64,000 nucleotides of DNA from Antedon mediterranea (GCF_964355755.1 NC_092678.1:17582922-17646921), one strand, 5' to 3'. Positions 11,034-22,649 are shown, counted from the first letter of the stretch. A program made the numbers and translations. Notes: a model not told the origin generated them from the letters alone.

Positions 11034-12111
11034 GATAATAATAACACTAATGATAATGATAATAGTTCATTCTTATAATAGTGCATATATAATCAAGCTC
11101 TCAATGCGCTGCACATTATTACCGCGGAAATTGTTTTGGATCATACACGTATAGAAACATACTCCCATATTACTAGTTAATTTTACCCATCCATGTGTTT
11201 TTATAATATAGTTTTAACAACAATTATTGTCATTTAATCAGGCCGTGCTATACAGTATAAAATAGGGTACACATAATACATAAAATTACATTAGATTACA
11301 TATGTACAAATAGTAATTAATCAGTAATTGCCACGGCCCAGTTATCCTATTTATAAAAGTGTGAATTTTATCAATTATTACCTATTGATGAAAAATATTT
11401 GATTTATGTGTATACTTTGGTAAATAAATCGAGTAAGTTTACTACCAGGTATTCAGTTTTAACTGTACAAGGAAAGTTAGCACCTACTCTTTCGCCAAAA
11501 CCTAAATCTGCACATGCGCCAAAGCTTGGTGTACCAGGTCAATACAATTTACCAATAACATAGCCTTCTTTACTTATGTAAAATTAAATAAACAACAATC
11601 GTCTGACTGACTTCATGTTATTGTTTAAACTCATAGTCAGATAATTTTTAGTATGTTATGTAGAAACAGAATCACGATTGATCAAGAGAGATAAACCATT
11701 TGTGTAAAATTGTAGCCAATTATAATTTCCAATGGATTCTCAAATGTTATTGATTTAAAAAGACAATTAGTCGGGCAATTGTTGTTTATAATTATGTTCT
11801 ACAGAATTAACCAGTTTTCTGTAGAAAAGAAATGACGGTTGCTCAAGATAGAAATGATTGTGTAAAATTGCGGAGAATTAAATTTTTCAATCCACATTAT
11901 AAGTTTAAAAAAAAAATCAGTCGGGCAATTGTTGTTTCTATGTTCTACATTATTGACCAGTTTTTTGTAGAAAGAGAATCACGGTTGGTAATTGCTCAAT
12001 ATAGAAACGATTGTGTAAAATTGTGGAGAATTACGACTTTCAATCAATTCTTATTTATATTTTTTTGATTTAAAAGGTAAAACAAGTTGAAGTACTTGAA
12101 AGCATACTCAC
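10793..12111 (-). other. Intron 1 of the CUB gene
   Basis: AT-rich. An ATG/AAT-rich microsatellite (GATAATGATAATAATAAT type) spans about 11000-11070. Three diverged copies of a repeat containing AGAAANGATTGTGTAAAATTG occur near 11690, 11850 and 12000, spaced about 150 bp. No exon seen. Confidence 0.5.
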
Positions 12112-12172
12112 GACTAGAACAGCTTGAAAACGGTACAACAACCAACAACATGATAACGCTAAAGATAAACAT
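12112..12172 (-). CDS. Signal-peptide exon of the CUB gene (exon 1)
   Basis: Twenty codons from ATG (12172) encode a short hydrophobic signal sequence, MFIFSVIMLLVVVPFSSCSS. They are followed after one base by a consensus donor GTGAGT (12106-12111). The leftover C joins AA at the start of the CUB exon to give a glutamine codon, so the mature protein would start close to the CUB domain. An upstream in-frame ATG at 12229 exists, but the MFIF start puts the hydrophobic stretch at the N-terminus and is preferred. The gene runs head to head with NCKIPSD. Confidence 0.7.
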
Positions 12173-12847
12173 TTTGTTACGTATTTCAGTACTGATTCGT
12201 TGACGATTTCCGCAATTCCGTAAGTTCACTCACTCGTATCCGCGAATGAAACTTACCTCCGTGATTCTTTCCAACTTATAACACTTGTTTTTGGTGGTCT
12301 TCATTAAATTATGATATTGCTGTTAGACAATTTACAACATTGATTAGATAAATTGTATCACCAGGCCTATACTAAATAAATTATGAGTTTGTTACTGATG
12401 TTGCATGCATTATGTTGTTCTACAATAATTTTAACCTTTATACGATTATACTAAGATCTGGTTGCGTTGTTCTTCGATGATCGTGTTGTTTACAAACAGT
12501 TGAGAGAAGATTGATACGAGTCCATCTGTTAAAGTCTTCATTTTGCCATTAGTTGTATGCATAATGTATATATACATAAACGTATTTCATCGTAATATTT
12601 ATGTTTCAAAGAAGTAATAATTATTAAATCTTCTTATGTGCTTCAGATAAAATATTTATGTTTAACCAAAAGTAGTAAATGTTTGTTTCATTATGTTCAT
12701 GTCAAACGCACACATAGTTGTTATTCATATTAGTGGAGTTGATGAATCAAATTATTTCAATGCTAAAAATTAACTCCTTTGCTAACGTAACTGTTAGATA
12801 AATTGTTGATAAATAAATCATGATAACAACCTCATTGTTTCTCAATT
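12173..12847. other. Intergenic DNA upstream of the CUB gene
   Basis: AT-rich sequence in the divergent region between the CUB gene and NCKIPSD. No coding or repeat structure recognised. Confidence 0.4.
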
Positions 12848-13094
12848 GAACGCAACGTAAGAACGTAGACGCAACGCAAGCGAGTTGACCAATGACAAGC
12901 GACAGTTCGAATAATCCATCGCTTGTGATTGGTCAAATCCCTTACGTTGCGCTAAGCTCAGTTCTCACTTGGACGCATCGTAAGAACGTAGACGCAACGC
13001 AAGCGAGCAGTGACCAATGACAAGCGAAAGTTCGAATAATCCATCGCTTGTGATTGGTCAAATCCCTTACGTTGTGTGTCTAGTGAGAACGAAG
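12848..13094. repeat. Tandem pair of a 123-bp imperfect palindrome
   Basis: Two adjacent units (about 12850-12971 and 12972-13094) each carry ACGCAACGCAAGCGAG, TTGACCAATGACAAGCGA, then the inverse CCATCGCTTGTGATTGGTCA and TTACGTTGCG. Each can fold on itself. Related copies lie at 13283-13425 and 38798-39124, so this is a mobile foldback/MITE family. Confidence 0.75.
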
Positions 13095-13282
13095 TTTAAA
13101 ATATAGCGTAAAGCTTGGTTCCAACTTCATCAACAGACAGTTTACATTGTTTATGTTCAAGAAGCCAAAGAGGCTTGTCTTTGTAGTCTAAGCATGCATG
13201 AAACATAAAACATAGACAGACGCATTACAATTACAAAAAAATGACATTTTGAGACAGAAAAAGAAAAAATACAAAGTGAGAT

Positions 13283-13425
13283 CAACGCAAGGACGTAACG
13301 CAACGCAACGTGATTTGACCAATCTCAAGCGATGGATTATTCCAACAGTCGAGTGTGATTGGTCAACTCGCTTGCCTTGCGTCTACGTCCTTGCGCTGCG
13401 TCCTAGTGGGAACCGAGATTTAAGG
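13283..13425. repeat. Third copy of the ACGCAACGCAAGCG foldback family
   Basis: Same arms as at 12848: GACGTAACGCAACGCAACG and TTGACCAATCTCAAGCGATG on the left; GTGATTGGTCAACTCGCTTG and the inverse GACGTCC-like arm on the right. It ends CCTAGTGGGAACC, matching the GGTTCCCAC terminus of the 38798 copy. Confidence 0.7.
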
Positions 13426-13984
13426 CTGTGTTTCCCCCGCAGCGTAACACAAATGATCAGTCAACCAAACAGATGATTAATGCAAAAATAAAGTGCGCAT
13501 GAACAGTCATTACCGGACACAAGTGTCCAATCACAACGCAACAATGTGTCTTTTATGTAAAAAAGTATCGCATTTATCCGAAATATCTGATTTTTCAGGA
13601 ACTTTATCGGTTAATTTGTATCGATAAATATCTTATTTAATTTAATTATATCTTAATTATCTTATCCTATTTTTCCTATTTTGATATTTCAATGTAAATG
13701 TCATTGTATGCCTATTATTAACTGTAGTTTAGCGCGTCTCGCTGACCTGGTTTAATGTTTTTAATATCAAAGCGTCAACAATTGCAGGGAAGGACCATAG
13801 GTAAACCCGATTGTTTACATTTTATTTTCAGAATTATGTTATTCTGTATAAATATGTTTTAAATAAATGAAATAAAAACGTTTTAAAAGTTTATTCAATA
13901 TTGCCGTTATGCGCCGCCAACAACATTTATTATTTATTTTTAAAGAAAGTTTGTGATTTCTTGTCGACAATAGAGGGCCTCCCA

Positions 13985-14830
13985 TATAAACTGTGATCAG
14001 AGCCATTATATATAAAGAGTTATGACATTGGATTTAAGTCACGTGATATGCAGATCAATTTGTGTCAAACTTGTCTCCGTTAATGCATGTAAAGTATAGG
14101 AGCAAGAAATTACTTTAAACTTTTTCTTATATTAAAAAAAATGTAATTGCACATTTTACGGTGGAATATCGACGTGCACAGCGTAAAGAACCACTTGCGC
14201 CAAAGAATGTTGCGCGCGCGTACGCTAGTACATTATAACGTTCGATTGATTGCTTTTGGAACAAAACATCCCATAACTACGTCCCATAATAACAATTATG
14301 TAATATTTTCAATTCATAATGCATGCTTTGATGACTAAATAAAATAATAAAGTGTCGTGGATATATTTGTTAATATATTGAATAGGTATGAACAATATTA
14401 AAATAATAAAGGCAAATTATTACAAATGAAATGATGAACGAGTCTCTGAAAGTTTGTGTCAAAAACACACAGAGAGCCATATACTGTATAAAAAGAGGGG
14501 TGAATTTGTGTGTTTTTTGTATTGGTTCATGCTTTGATATATCCTGACTTGCATGTAGGCCCTAGCATTTATTCTTTTGTTATTATAGACACAATATATA
14601 TATGTTACCAAATTAATACCATTAATAACTTTATTTACTAAAATAAAAACGGAATCTAAGCGTTATTTCATTGACAACAAAATCTAAAAATAATGCATGG
14701 AACTACAGGAAAACGCTATACAAAAGAGACGCGCGCGCCCTCAGCGTGCGAATTCTTTGACACAAAAATGGCTTCTAATTTTCAATGTCGTAACTCTTTA
14801 TATATGGCTCTGACTGTGATGGCGACGCCC
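13985..14830. mobile_element. Inverted-repeat element just upstream of NCKIPSD
   Basis: Arms of at least 40 bp face each other: CAGAGCCATTATATATAAAG...GAGTTATGACATTG near 14000-14032 and its inverse CAATGTCGTAACTCTTTATATATGGCTCTG near 14785-14815. More divergent similarity extends inward (TTTGTGTCAAA). The interior is noncoding. The right arm ends about 60 bp before the NCKIPSD start codon, so it may contribute to the 5' UTR or promoter. Confidence 0.6.
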
Positions 14831-14888
14831 ATGAAACTAATAAAGGTCTTTCAGTTCGCCGAATGATTGTTGTAAATAAACAACAACA

Positions 14889-15059
14889 ATGTTTCGAGCT
14901 TTGTATGACTATCAAAGTAAAGATGGGAAGTCTATGAACTTTCAGAAAGGGCAACGGTTTACCTTGCTTGACAAAAGCAACGGCCATTGGTGGCAAGTTA
15001 TGTCCGATCAGTCCGGTACGGTAGGATACGTACCCGCGAATTATGTCACAAAAGATGAG
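14889..15059 (+). CDS. NCKIPSD: NCKIPSD (SPIN90/WISH) exon 1, SH3 domain
   Basis: Fifty-seven codons from ATG encode almost the whole N-terminal SH3 domain: the ALYDY motif at residues 4-8, the paired tryptophans in HWW and the GYVPANYV motif at the C-terminal side. The human protein begins the same way. In vertebrates NCKIPSD binds NCK, N-WASP and Arp2/3 and acts in actin assembly, adhesion and endocytosis. The exon ends in phase 0 at GTAAGG (15060). The ATG follows an AACAACAACA leader. Together with the following four exons this identifies the gene. Confidence 0.93.
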
Positions 15060-15295
15060 GTAAGGACGGTCTGTTCCCGTGCAGTATGATGGATGGATGG
15101 AAGTGGGATGTGTTTGGCCTAGCTAGCTAGCCTAGCTACTTGAAGATCTATAGGTCTAAAGAAATTGGCTATGATTTGAATCTAGACCAGGGAGAGAAGT
15201 GACTGCCCTGCTGCATCATAGCCTAGGCCTTCCTTCTCTATTTATCAAACATTTAATCATATGGATGGAAATTGAAACACAGCATGCGTGCGATG

Positions 15296-15400
15296 TAGGC
15301 CTAGGGGAGGGCCTATCTAGGCCTAGCCTAGGCGGCCAGGCTAGGCCTAGGCGACCAGGCTAGGCTAGGCCTAGAGACTACTAGGACCTAGGCCTAGCTG
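15296..15400. repeat. GGCCTAGGCCTAG-rich low-complexity tract
   Basis: Dense overlapping CCTAGG and GGCCTA words. A similar tract is at about 59285-59420. Such runs recur throughout the window. Confidence 0.7.
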
Positions 15401-15519
15401 GGTAGGCTCATGACACAAATGTATTGCTTTTGTCTACGATCATGTAAAAACCGTAAAATATAACGAAAATGATTAGGCCTAGGCCTAGATCAGTGGTAGG
15501 TTTTTAGTCGCGTGGACGC

Positions 15520-15645
15520 GACTCTATAGTTCACTATGTCGGTTGGTCTGTCTGTCGGTCTGTCAGTTTGTCTGTCGGTCTGTCTGTCGGTCCGGTATCA
15601 CTATGCATTGTAGCACGCGACTTAATGGCTGTTGGCCTTGTTTAT
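15520..15645 (-). mobile_element. Short copy of the GACA-core element
   Basis: Inverse-orientation match to the ends of 8167-8966: CGCGTGGACGCGACTCTATA, TTCACTATGTCGG, a TCTG/TCGG microsatellite, CCGGTATCACTATGCATTG, TAGCACGCGACTTAATGGC and TGTTGGCCTTG. It has one module instead of two and lacks the ~550-bp interior. Confidence 0.75.
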
Positions 15646-15679
15646 AAAAAAAGGATCCGGCACATCTTCTATAATCTTA

Positions 15680-16300
15680 ATGCACTTGTCAATTGTATGA
15701 CCCACTATACGACCTCCGGGCAAGGTGTGTCATTTGTCCAAAGTATGCACCCGTGTGTAAAAAATATGTATTACCTTTAGGTGACCATGACGCACTGTGA
15801 CCATGTTGTTTATTATATGGTGGGTGGTAATTGTCATTGACACACCATTGTTCATTGATATGATGTAGGCCTACCATCTAGGTTTTTTGATGCTCCCTTG
15901 TGTCAATAATTATTTGTAAATGATGCACTTCTCCTGGGGGTCGTATAGTGGATCATTTTGACAATGACAAATGTGCATAATTTAAAGCCTATATCACTTG
16001 TTAATTTTATGACCCACTCTATGACCCCCCCCCCCCCACACATTTGTCTGATGTGCGTCATTTAACATATTAAGAACATTACCTTGTTGGTTATAATATA
16101 GTGGGTGAGTGGTAGAGTGACATACATTGAAAATACCATTGTTTATTGATGTAACCTACCATTTAAGTTTTTTGTTGCACCCCTGCGTCAATAATTATTT
16201 GTAAATGATGCACCCATGACGCACCTCTCCCGGGAGTCGTATTGTGAGTCATTCAATTGAAAAGGTGCATTACACAAAATGTAATGTTCGTAATTATGGT
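15680..16300. repeat. Diverged long tandem repeats
   Basis: Three related blocks share TATGACCCACTATACGACC-like sequence and GTCAATAATTATTTGTAAATG followed by GATGCAC, spaced about 300 bp. A C13 run lies near 16027-16039. Noncoding. Confidence 0.55.
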
Positions 16301-16383
16301 ATATTGTAGGTGCACGCCTACTAAAAGCATTTAGTATTAATAAATGTTATTATTTTATATTTCAATTTTATACAATTTTTTAA

Positions 16384-17015
16384 AGACCCCTTCCCTGCAA
16401 TTTTGGACGTTTTTTGGAAAATAATACATACATATCACTTTAAAAACATTAAACCATGTCATTCCTTGTCTTAAATGTACGTTTTATGGTAAATTATGAT
16501 AAAAAGTGAGAAACAATGCACTACCTGTACCTAATTAGCTCGCGGCGATCGACCTCTCGTGGACGGTCTTAGGCCTAGCCTAGCTAGACTTAGTTTTGTA
16601 GGCCTAGCTGGTAAACATCGATAACGTACGAACATCGTACGCTAGCTATATACCTAGCCTGACGTTGTATAGTTGCTGCATTAATTGTCTTTCTATTTTT
16701 GCCAGACTCCGTTGATACAAATTGGGGAAAACCCGGTATTTTCGCTGAAAAGTTAGGAGTCTTCCATTTGTTTTGGCTTCACGATCGATCGAAAAGTGGG
16801 CGAATTACAGGTGAAAAACAAAAATATCAATCCGCGCGCAATGCATTTTGGGATTTATAGCGGGCCGCTATAATTATAAGAATCGATTTATTTTTCACAT
16901 TTTTAACCGTTTAAAGACGAAAAAAGTTATCGCAATAGGACCATATAGTATTATTTTTACATTAAATATAGTTTGTGATCTTAAATTAGATCTAAAAAAC
17001 GTAGGGAATGGGGCT
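16384..17015. mobile_element. MITE with TTAA target, long copy
   Basis: TTAA flanks both ends (16380-16383 and 17016-17019), with short inverted ends AGACCCC / GGGGCT. The body matches 30214-30604, including AAACATTAAACCATGTCATT, CTTAAATGTACGTTTTATGG and AAAGTTATCGCAATAGGA, but has about 240 extra internal bases. TTAA target use suggests a piggyBac-mobilised MITE. Confidence 0.75.
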
Positions 17016-17064
17016 TTAAACAACTAACATTAGAAGTTATCAATTACACCAGTCACCGGTGTGA

Positions 17065-17150
17065 TGTGCCCAAATATGGTAGTGATATGCCCAAATATGA
17101 TAGTGATATGGCCAAATATGGTAGTGATATGTCCAAATATGGTAGTGATA
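17065..17150. repeat. 21-bp minisatellite
   Basis: About four copies of CCAAATATGGTAGTGATATG in tandem with single-base changes. The unit is also found singly inside the small MITE family at 17573, 26756 and 30823, so the array appears to be an internal expansion of that MITE. Confidence 0.8.
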
Positions 17151-17572
17151 TGACATCATCATGTCCATATATGGGCAACATTACATTTAATTACATAAAC
17201 TTATTGCTATGTGTAATAATAAATAAGAAATAAGTGGCTTTTGTTATTTTGAATCTTTATTTTTACGTTATTTTATATTTTTTGTTGTTGTAGGATGCAT
17301 GCATGTAAGAACTTATCAGATTTTGTAAATCCACAGTGCGTGGTTTTGTTACATTTTTTGGAATAAAGTTACCTATATATATGTGTAATAATACATCATT
17401 GATGGATGGACGTTTGAGATGATGTACAGTGAACCATTCCAATGTTGTGTTGTAACATAAGTGATCATGTTCGTTGTGTGTGTATTAAAAGTTAGTAAAA
17501 GATTTAAACCAACTAATGCTTTAAATGCTGGTTTACATACTGTGTGTTAATTTATAATTACCAACTTTGTCC

Positions 17573-17706
17573 TAAGCTCTGTCTACACTAGATGTGGCAA
17601 AAAATGTGATGCGCCCAAATAAGGTATTCCCAAATGTGGTAGTGATATGACATCATCGTATCCATATATGGGCACATCACACTTTTTTTGTCACATAAAG
17701 TTTGAA
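17573..17706. mobile_element. Small MITE, AAGCTCTGTCTACACT family
   Basis: Starts AAGCTCTGTCTACACTA, contains GGTAGTGATATGACATCATC and ends in GTCACATAAAGTTTGAACTT. It is similar to the better preserved copy at 26756-26896. Confidence 0.65.
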
Positions 17707-17777
17707 CTTTATAATCTAATTTCATTATTAGGGATGTACATATGATTTCAGAACCATCGCGAGATTAAGGATATCGA

Positions 17778-19529
17778 CTAGGCTCGCGCTAACCGCTCGC
17801 CAATTCGCCAATGGCGACTGGAGTCTCCATTTGGCGAAAATAATTATTGCCTCGTTCGCCAAATTGGCGAAAATACATTTCCAAGCCTAGGCCTAGCCTG
17901 GTCGGCGTGACTTCTTATGGGAGCGAGAATTCGCCACACTTCGGTACTTTCTGACTCGGGTACACTTTTTACCACAACAGCATTTTATGTGACGACGTCA
18001 CGATCGCCGTGTTCATTTTTTTAGTTCTGTTTAAACATGCGCAGAGCGTGCCTCGATGACGTTTTAATGACACACAGTTAATGTGATTGGTTCGTGGCCG
18101 GTCGTCGTCGACGTGATGATGAGCGAATAAAAGGGGAAGTCCCTATTCTTCGACGTAGAAAATGAACTTCGAGAAGAAAATGTAAACAGAAACATGTGGA
18201 CGAATACTTCCGTAAACGAGGCTGTTCTGTTATTTAAAAAGGGGAATTTTAAATTTAACAAAGTAATTACCTCAATAGTATAATGTTAACATGTTTAATT
18301 TTATTTCCCTTTCGATTATTCTAACCGAAAGTTGCGCTTTAAATTGAATAGCTAAGAAACAACGTATACTACAACGGCAACCCTGGCCAAAGCGCGTTTC
18401 GGCCGCCTTCATAGAATGGGTTACGGCCGCTGCATAGCAAATTCAAAGCTTCTTAAATTTCTGTGGTACATTTCTTCCTAACGTACTTGTTTTACATAAT
18501 AGATTGATAAATATTCCACTTATTAAATAATTTAATAAATCGGTAAAATTGACGTTTCGAAGCAAGTATTCCATGATGAGAGGCGACATTTTTCGACATG
18601 CCTCGTGTGCGGTGAATACTAGTTCAGAAAATGGAACAGTCCACTGTGCGGGGGTTATCCAATCATTAATTAACGCGCTAATACCTAGGCGACGGTAATT
18701 TAGTAATAAGCGGAGAACTGAATCCCCCGTAAGGAAAATGATAAACACTGATATTTATGGTAGGGATTATTTTTTTCAGTGGTTGGTCTTGTTGGCTTCT
18801 TCGCACCAGGTCCACGCAAAGTCAAATAAAACGATGTGGTTTATCAAACAGAAATATAAATTAGCTTTAATTCATTACTAAATTAGCCAGATTTTGATAA
18901 TGAGAAAGGCTAAAAAATTGTTATCGGTAAAATTGACATATGAGGCGGATGTACATAATAATAATAACCAATTTACATATCAAAATAAAGAGTATTTAAA
19001 GCCTGATAACATGCAACAAAAATTACTCCACCACCTATTATGGACCTCGTGCGATCGGGTGCGAAAATGGGTAGGTGTTTTCCGAAGTTATTTTTAGCGC
19101 GCAGATTTCGGCTCGCCGGCTTTTGTACCTCATTTTTAACTCGTGTTTTCTATTAAAATATTTAATAAACATAGATTAAAAATATATAAAAATAATCCCT
19201 TAAACAAGATCTTTCCAGGCATATAATTTTTATTCTCATGGGTACATAAGAAATAGTATATTTTTAACTTCAAAGACACGTCACTTTTTGAAATTTCACG
19301 AACGTGTTAAAATCGCGGTAACGAAAACCAGCTTCATTGGGATAAATAATAATAATATAAATGTAAAAGAAGTAAAATAACAAACAAATACATGCATTAT
19401 TTATTTAATAAACATTTTTGCGAATTTTTATGGTTTTTTAAATTTGGCTAAAGGATTTTCAATTTGGCTAATGTTTTTCAAAACCTTTCGCCATTTTGGC
19501 GAACGAAAATTTGACCTTAGCGCGAGCGT
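17778..19529. mobile_element. 1.75-kb TIR element with 10-bp target duplication
   Basis: AGGATATCGA occurs at 17768-17777 and 19530-19539, directly flanking the element. The ends carry inverted GCTCGCGCTAA / TTAGCGCGAGC, with further inverted similarity in GTTCGCCAAA and GGCGAA words. Ten-base duplications suggest a Mutator-like (MULE) group, but no transposase is seen; the interior has only short unrecognised frames. The sequence it entered (GATTTCAGAACCATCGCGAG...ATCGATGCATGCAC) matches the arms of the palindromic MITE at 29054, so it is nested. Confidence 0.7.
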
Positions 19530-20409
19530 AGGATATCGATGCATGCACTAATTTCATAGTAACCCTAACCCTTATTGTAATCGAAGCATGAGGCAGTATT
19601 AAAGCATTTCTTCTTAAAAGCAAAAGTTTATTAAAGCATAGTTATGAACCAGCTCGATTTGTGTGGCATTTCAAAGTGATTTTTAATGAAACATGCATTT
19701 TGTACAAACACATGTGATGATCACACATTTGTCATGCATTTATCAAGTCTATGCATGACTATTTTGTATACTATTTGAGAGGAAATGTACTCAAATTTAT
19801 TAAAAATATAAAACAGTTAAAAAAATCTGGAATAAAATACAATGGCGCGGTGGTGTTGTTATCATCTATGGCCGCCACAACAGTTTACATGCGAATCCGA
19901 CCAGCCCTCTTTCTTGCACACGCTTGTTGAAACAAAAATGAAGAAAAAATCTAAAAGTGCCAAATTTGTCTAGACCCTACAGGGGGTCCTAGAATTACCT
20001 GTCACCCACCTCGCCCCCCCCCCTCCCCCTTAAAAAATGTCATTTCAAATCTCTCAGAGTCAATAACCCCATTTACACTTACAATTTGAGCTGGCCCTGG
20101 GTTGGCAATCAATAAGTCTAAAAACTTTATAAAGTTAGGCAAGCCCTGGGCCGGATGCAGACCTGGACCACCTCTTGAGGTGGTTCCAGTAGCGGCTTTT
20201 ATGTTTGGGCTGGCTTATGCAGTGAACCGTGACCAATGGCTTAAGAAAATGTAAATTAATCCTCAGGTTTTGCGAACGCAAGTGTACACACGCTAAGAAC
20301 AGGCTTGAAAAACTTGTACCCGATCCTGGAGCGTCACAGGACCCAATCATAATGTGAAATAGGGTCTATTTATGTTAAATTACAAATTAATTATTTTATG
20401 TGTTTTTAG

Positions 20410-20519
20410 TTACCATCAGATCAAGTTCTTGCGTCTATTGATCGTGCAATGGAGTTCCTTCATATAGCAGCAACCAATAAGAATGGGGTTTACACAACTG
20501 AACAAAGAAAAAGCTTACA
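20410..20519 (+). CDS. NCKIPSD: NCKIPSD exon 2
   Basis: A TTTTTAG acceptor is followed by 36 codons plus two bases reading LPSDQVLASIDRAMEFLHIA...TTEQRKSLQ. This aligns with the human segment after the SH3 domain (a helix with DR(A)(I/M)E and an EQR..LQ motif). The donor GTTAAG at 20520 is non-consensus at position +3. It starts in phase 0 and leaves CA, completed by G of exon 3 to a glutamine codon. Confidence 0.9.
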
Positions 20520-20798
20520 GTTAAGTGTGTTAAGTTAACCAAGGCAATCCTAACAGTAGGATGCTGAGCTCTGGAGATCAAAGGGTAGTAACAAAGTGCG
20601 AGGCAGCGAGGCACGCGAGGCAGGGAAGGCATGCGAGGCAAGTCAGAAATTTATGCGAGGCATCGTTTTACCATCATCAAAAAATGCGAGGCATCATTTT
20701 ATCATTTCTCAAAATTGCAAGGCAGGAAATCACCGAAATTGAAGTAGCCTAGGCCTAGGCCCGCTAGGCTAGCTTCCTTTTGCACCTGCCTTGTAATT

Positions 20799-21555
20799 TA
20801 ACCAAGGCTTTATCCTGAATACCACAGCTTAGAATTAGTAGGCCTACTTTAATGAAGAAAAATCACATAAAAGTAACACTAAATCCATTAAATTGGTGAT
20901 TTTACAGACGTTGTTTTTCTCGCATTTCGCACACTCAATGTTCAATATTTTGGTTTCTATGGAACGCCAAAAGAAAAAAATTAATTAGAGGGCTAAAAAC
21001 TCTGTGGAATCCATTTATATTTAACGCATTATTTGGTGAAAATCAAGTACAATTTCAATAGATTTTGTCACTGTCAGTAAGGAAAAATGTTACTGTTGAT
21101 AATGTACACGGTTTCGTTAACCTTTTAAATAAAATAGAAAAATTCATCATAATATCCTTAGTAGGATGTCCTAGGTCTAGACTAGGTAGTGATGTTGATT
21201 TAGGATCGATTATTATTCTTTGAAAACAGAACAGTATCAGCAGTAACATATTACAACATTTTTATTGACAAATTAACAAATATATTGAAATAAAACGGGG
21301 TTTTCACCAATAAATGCATGAGAAATCGACGCATTCCACTGAGTTTTAGTCCTCTATTATCGTTGCTCTTTTGGCGCTCCATAGAAACAAAAATATTGAA
21401 CATTGAATAAGTGAAATTCGCCAACAGTGTGCGAGAAACACGCCTGTAAAATCATTAATTTAAGGATTTATTTGTTACTTTTTATGTGATTCTTTCATTA
21501 AAGTACTCATGAGGTATACTTCTAAGGTGTGGTATTCACACGATAAAGTTAGTTA
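20799..21555. mobile_element. Foldback element nested in the 3.26-kb element
   Basis: Long inverted arms (about 20800-21035 and 21320-21555). The outer ends contain GAATACCACAGCTTAGAA and its inverse. The inner arms share ATGTTCAATATTTTGGTTTC / GAAACAAAAATATTGAACAT and TCTATGGAACGCCAAAAG-like sequence. The centre is noncoding. Confidence 0.7.
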
Positions 21556-21605
21556 TCAAATTTGGAGTAAAAATACAAGCGAAGGAAACTAGCGCCAGGT
21601 TTATT

Positions 21606-22649
21606 CAGGCCCGTAGCCAGGGGGGGTTTTTATGGTTCGGGCGAACCCCCCTTTACAGCGAACCCCCCTTAACCAACTGCGAACCCCCATCCCCGACATG
21701 CCCAATACCTCACCCTCATCTCCAAAAATCCTCCAAATACGTGCCCCACAGTACAAAAAGTTGTTTGTAAATTGAAAAATTCGTAAACTTGTTCGTGAAC
21801 CTTCTTCTCTGTATGAGCGTCAACTAGTGATACGTGTCTGTAAATTTCTAAAAGCTGCAAATGAATTGCCGATTTTAACCTGAAAAATAAATGTTTGGTC
21901 CCTGCATGTAACATGATATTGACGCGTCTCATAGCGAGCTGGCGCACGAACGATTCGTACAAAGGACACCGCCAGACAACTGCGTACCTATAACCTAGAT
22001 CACTGGCAGTCAGGCAGCATGCATAAATATAGCCTTCCGACGTACATCAGTATTTATGTGTGACTATGAAGTATAATGTATCATAGAGGATTATAGTGAA
22101 TATTAATATTTTACACTATAATATCTATGGTATCAAGTACTGTAGTTCACATTATGGCATCCGATTATTTTTTTCTAGACCACCAGCCGATACGTACTAA
22201 AATGTATCAATATCACCTATTTACATATTTATATTCCTCAACAAATTGCTGTAAATAAATATTATAGATAGAGCTAGCAAATAGCATTTGCCTTCACCCA
22301 GTGTGCTTTTTTCGGGGCTGCTCCTAGATATACGTTCGCATTGAACTTGAACGCAAAACAAAATACGGAGTAAATGATCAAACAATCGGCGGTTCCGCAC
22401 AGAGCACGCGCATCTAACATACGGCAACAAATAGTTATCGTCATTTAAATTATCGACGTGTTTGAGGAGGAGGAAAAAAGTACGATCTTTTTGCTCATTG
22501 GTTATATAGCATGCTGCACGAGAGTGTCTTTTCCGGCCATCTAGGGGTGTCATTTAACAAAATTCGCTTCGCATCAGGCTGGGGGGGGGGGGTTGACCCA
22601 AATATTTAGTGTCCGAACCCCCCCTTGACAGATCCTGGCTACGGCCCTG
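21606..22649. mobile_element. Non-autonomous hAT element, TTATT target duplication
   Basis: Ends CAGGCCCGTAGCCAGG and CCTGGCTACGGCCCTG, typical hAT termini (CAG...CTG). TTATT flanks both sides (21601-21605 and 22650-22654), so the duplication looks 5 bp long, as in the hAT5 group. The interior shares sequence in inverse orientation with the hAT at 49258 (ACGAATCGTTC, GACGCGT, TGGTCCCTG...ATGATAT). No transposase frame. Confidence 0.8.

Larger units (their letters stand above)
15060..20409 (+). other. NCKIPSD intron 1
   Basis: 5.35 kb filled with repeats: a CCTAGG/GGCCTA-rich stretch at about 15296-15400, a GACA-core element at 15520-15645, degenerate long repeats at 15680-16300, TTAA-target MITE 16384-17015, a 21-bp minisatellite at 17065-17150, a small MITE at 17573-17706 and a 1.75-kb TIR element at 17778-19529. 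No additional exon seen. Confidence 0.6.

Noticed and set aside
18443-18748. 101-codon minus-strand frame inside the 1.75-kb TIR element
   Set aside because: No recognisable domain; could be a transposase remnant, but I see no catalytic motif to support it.
21669-21962. 97-codon minus-strand frame inside the hAT element
   Set aside because: No transposase motifs, and the element is non-autonomous by size and structure.
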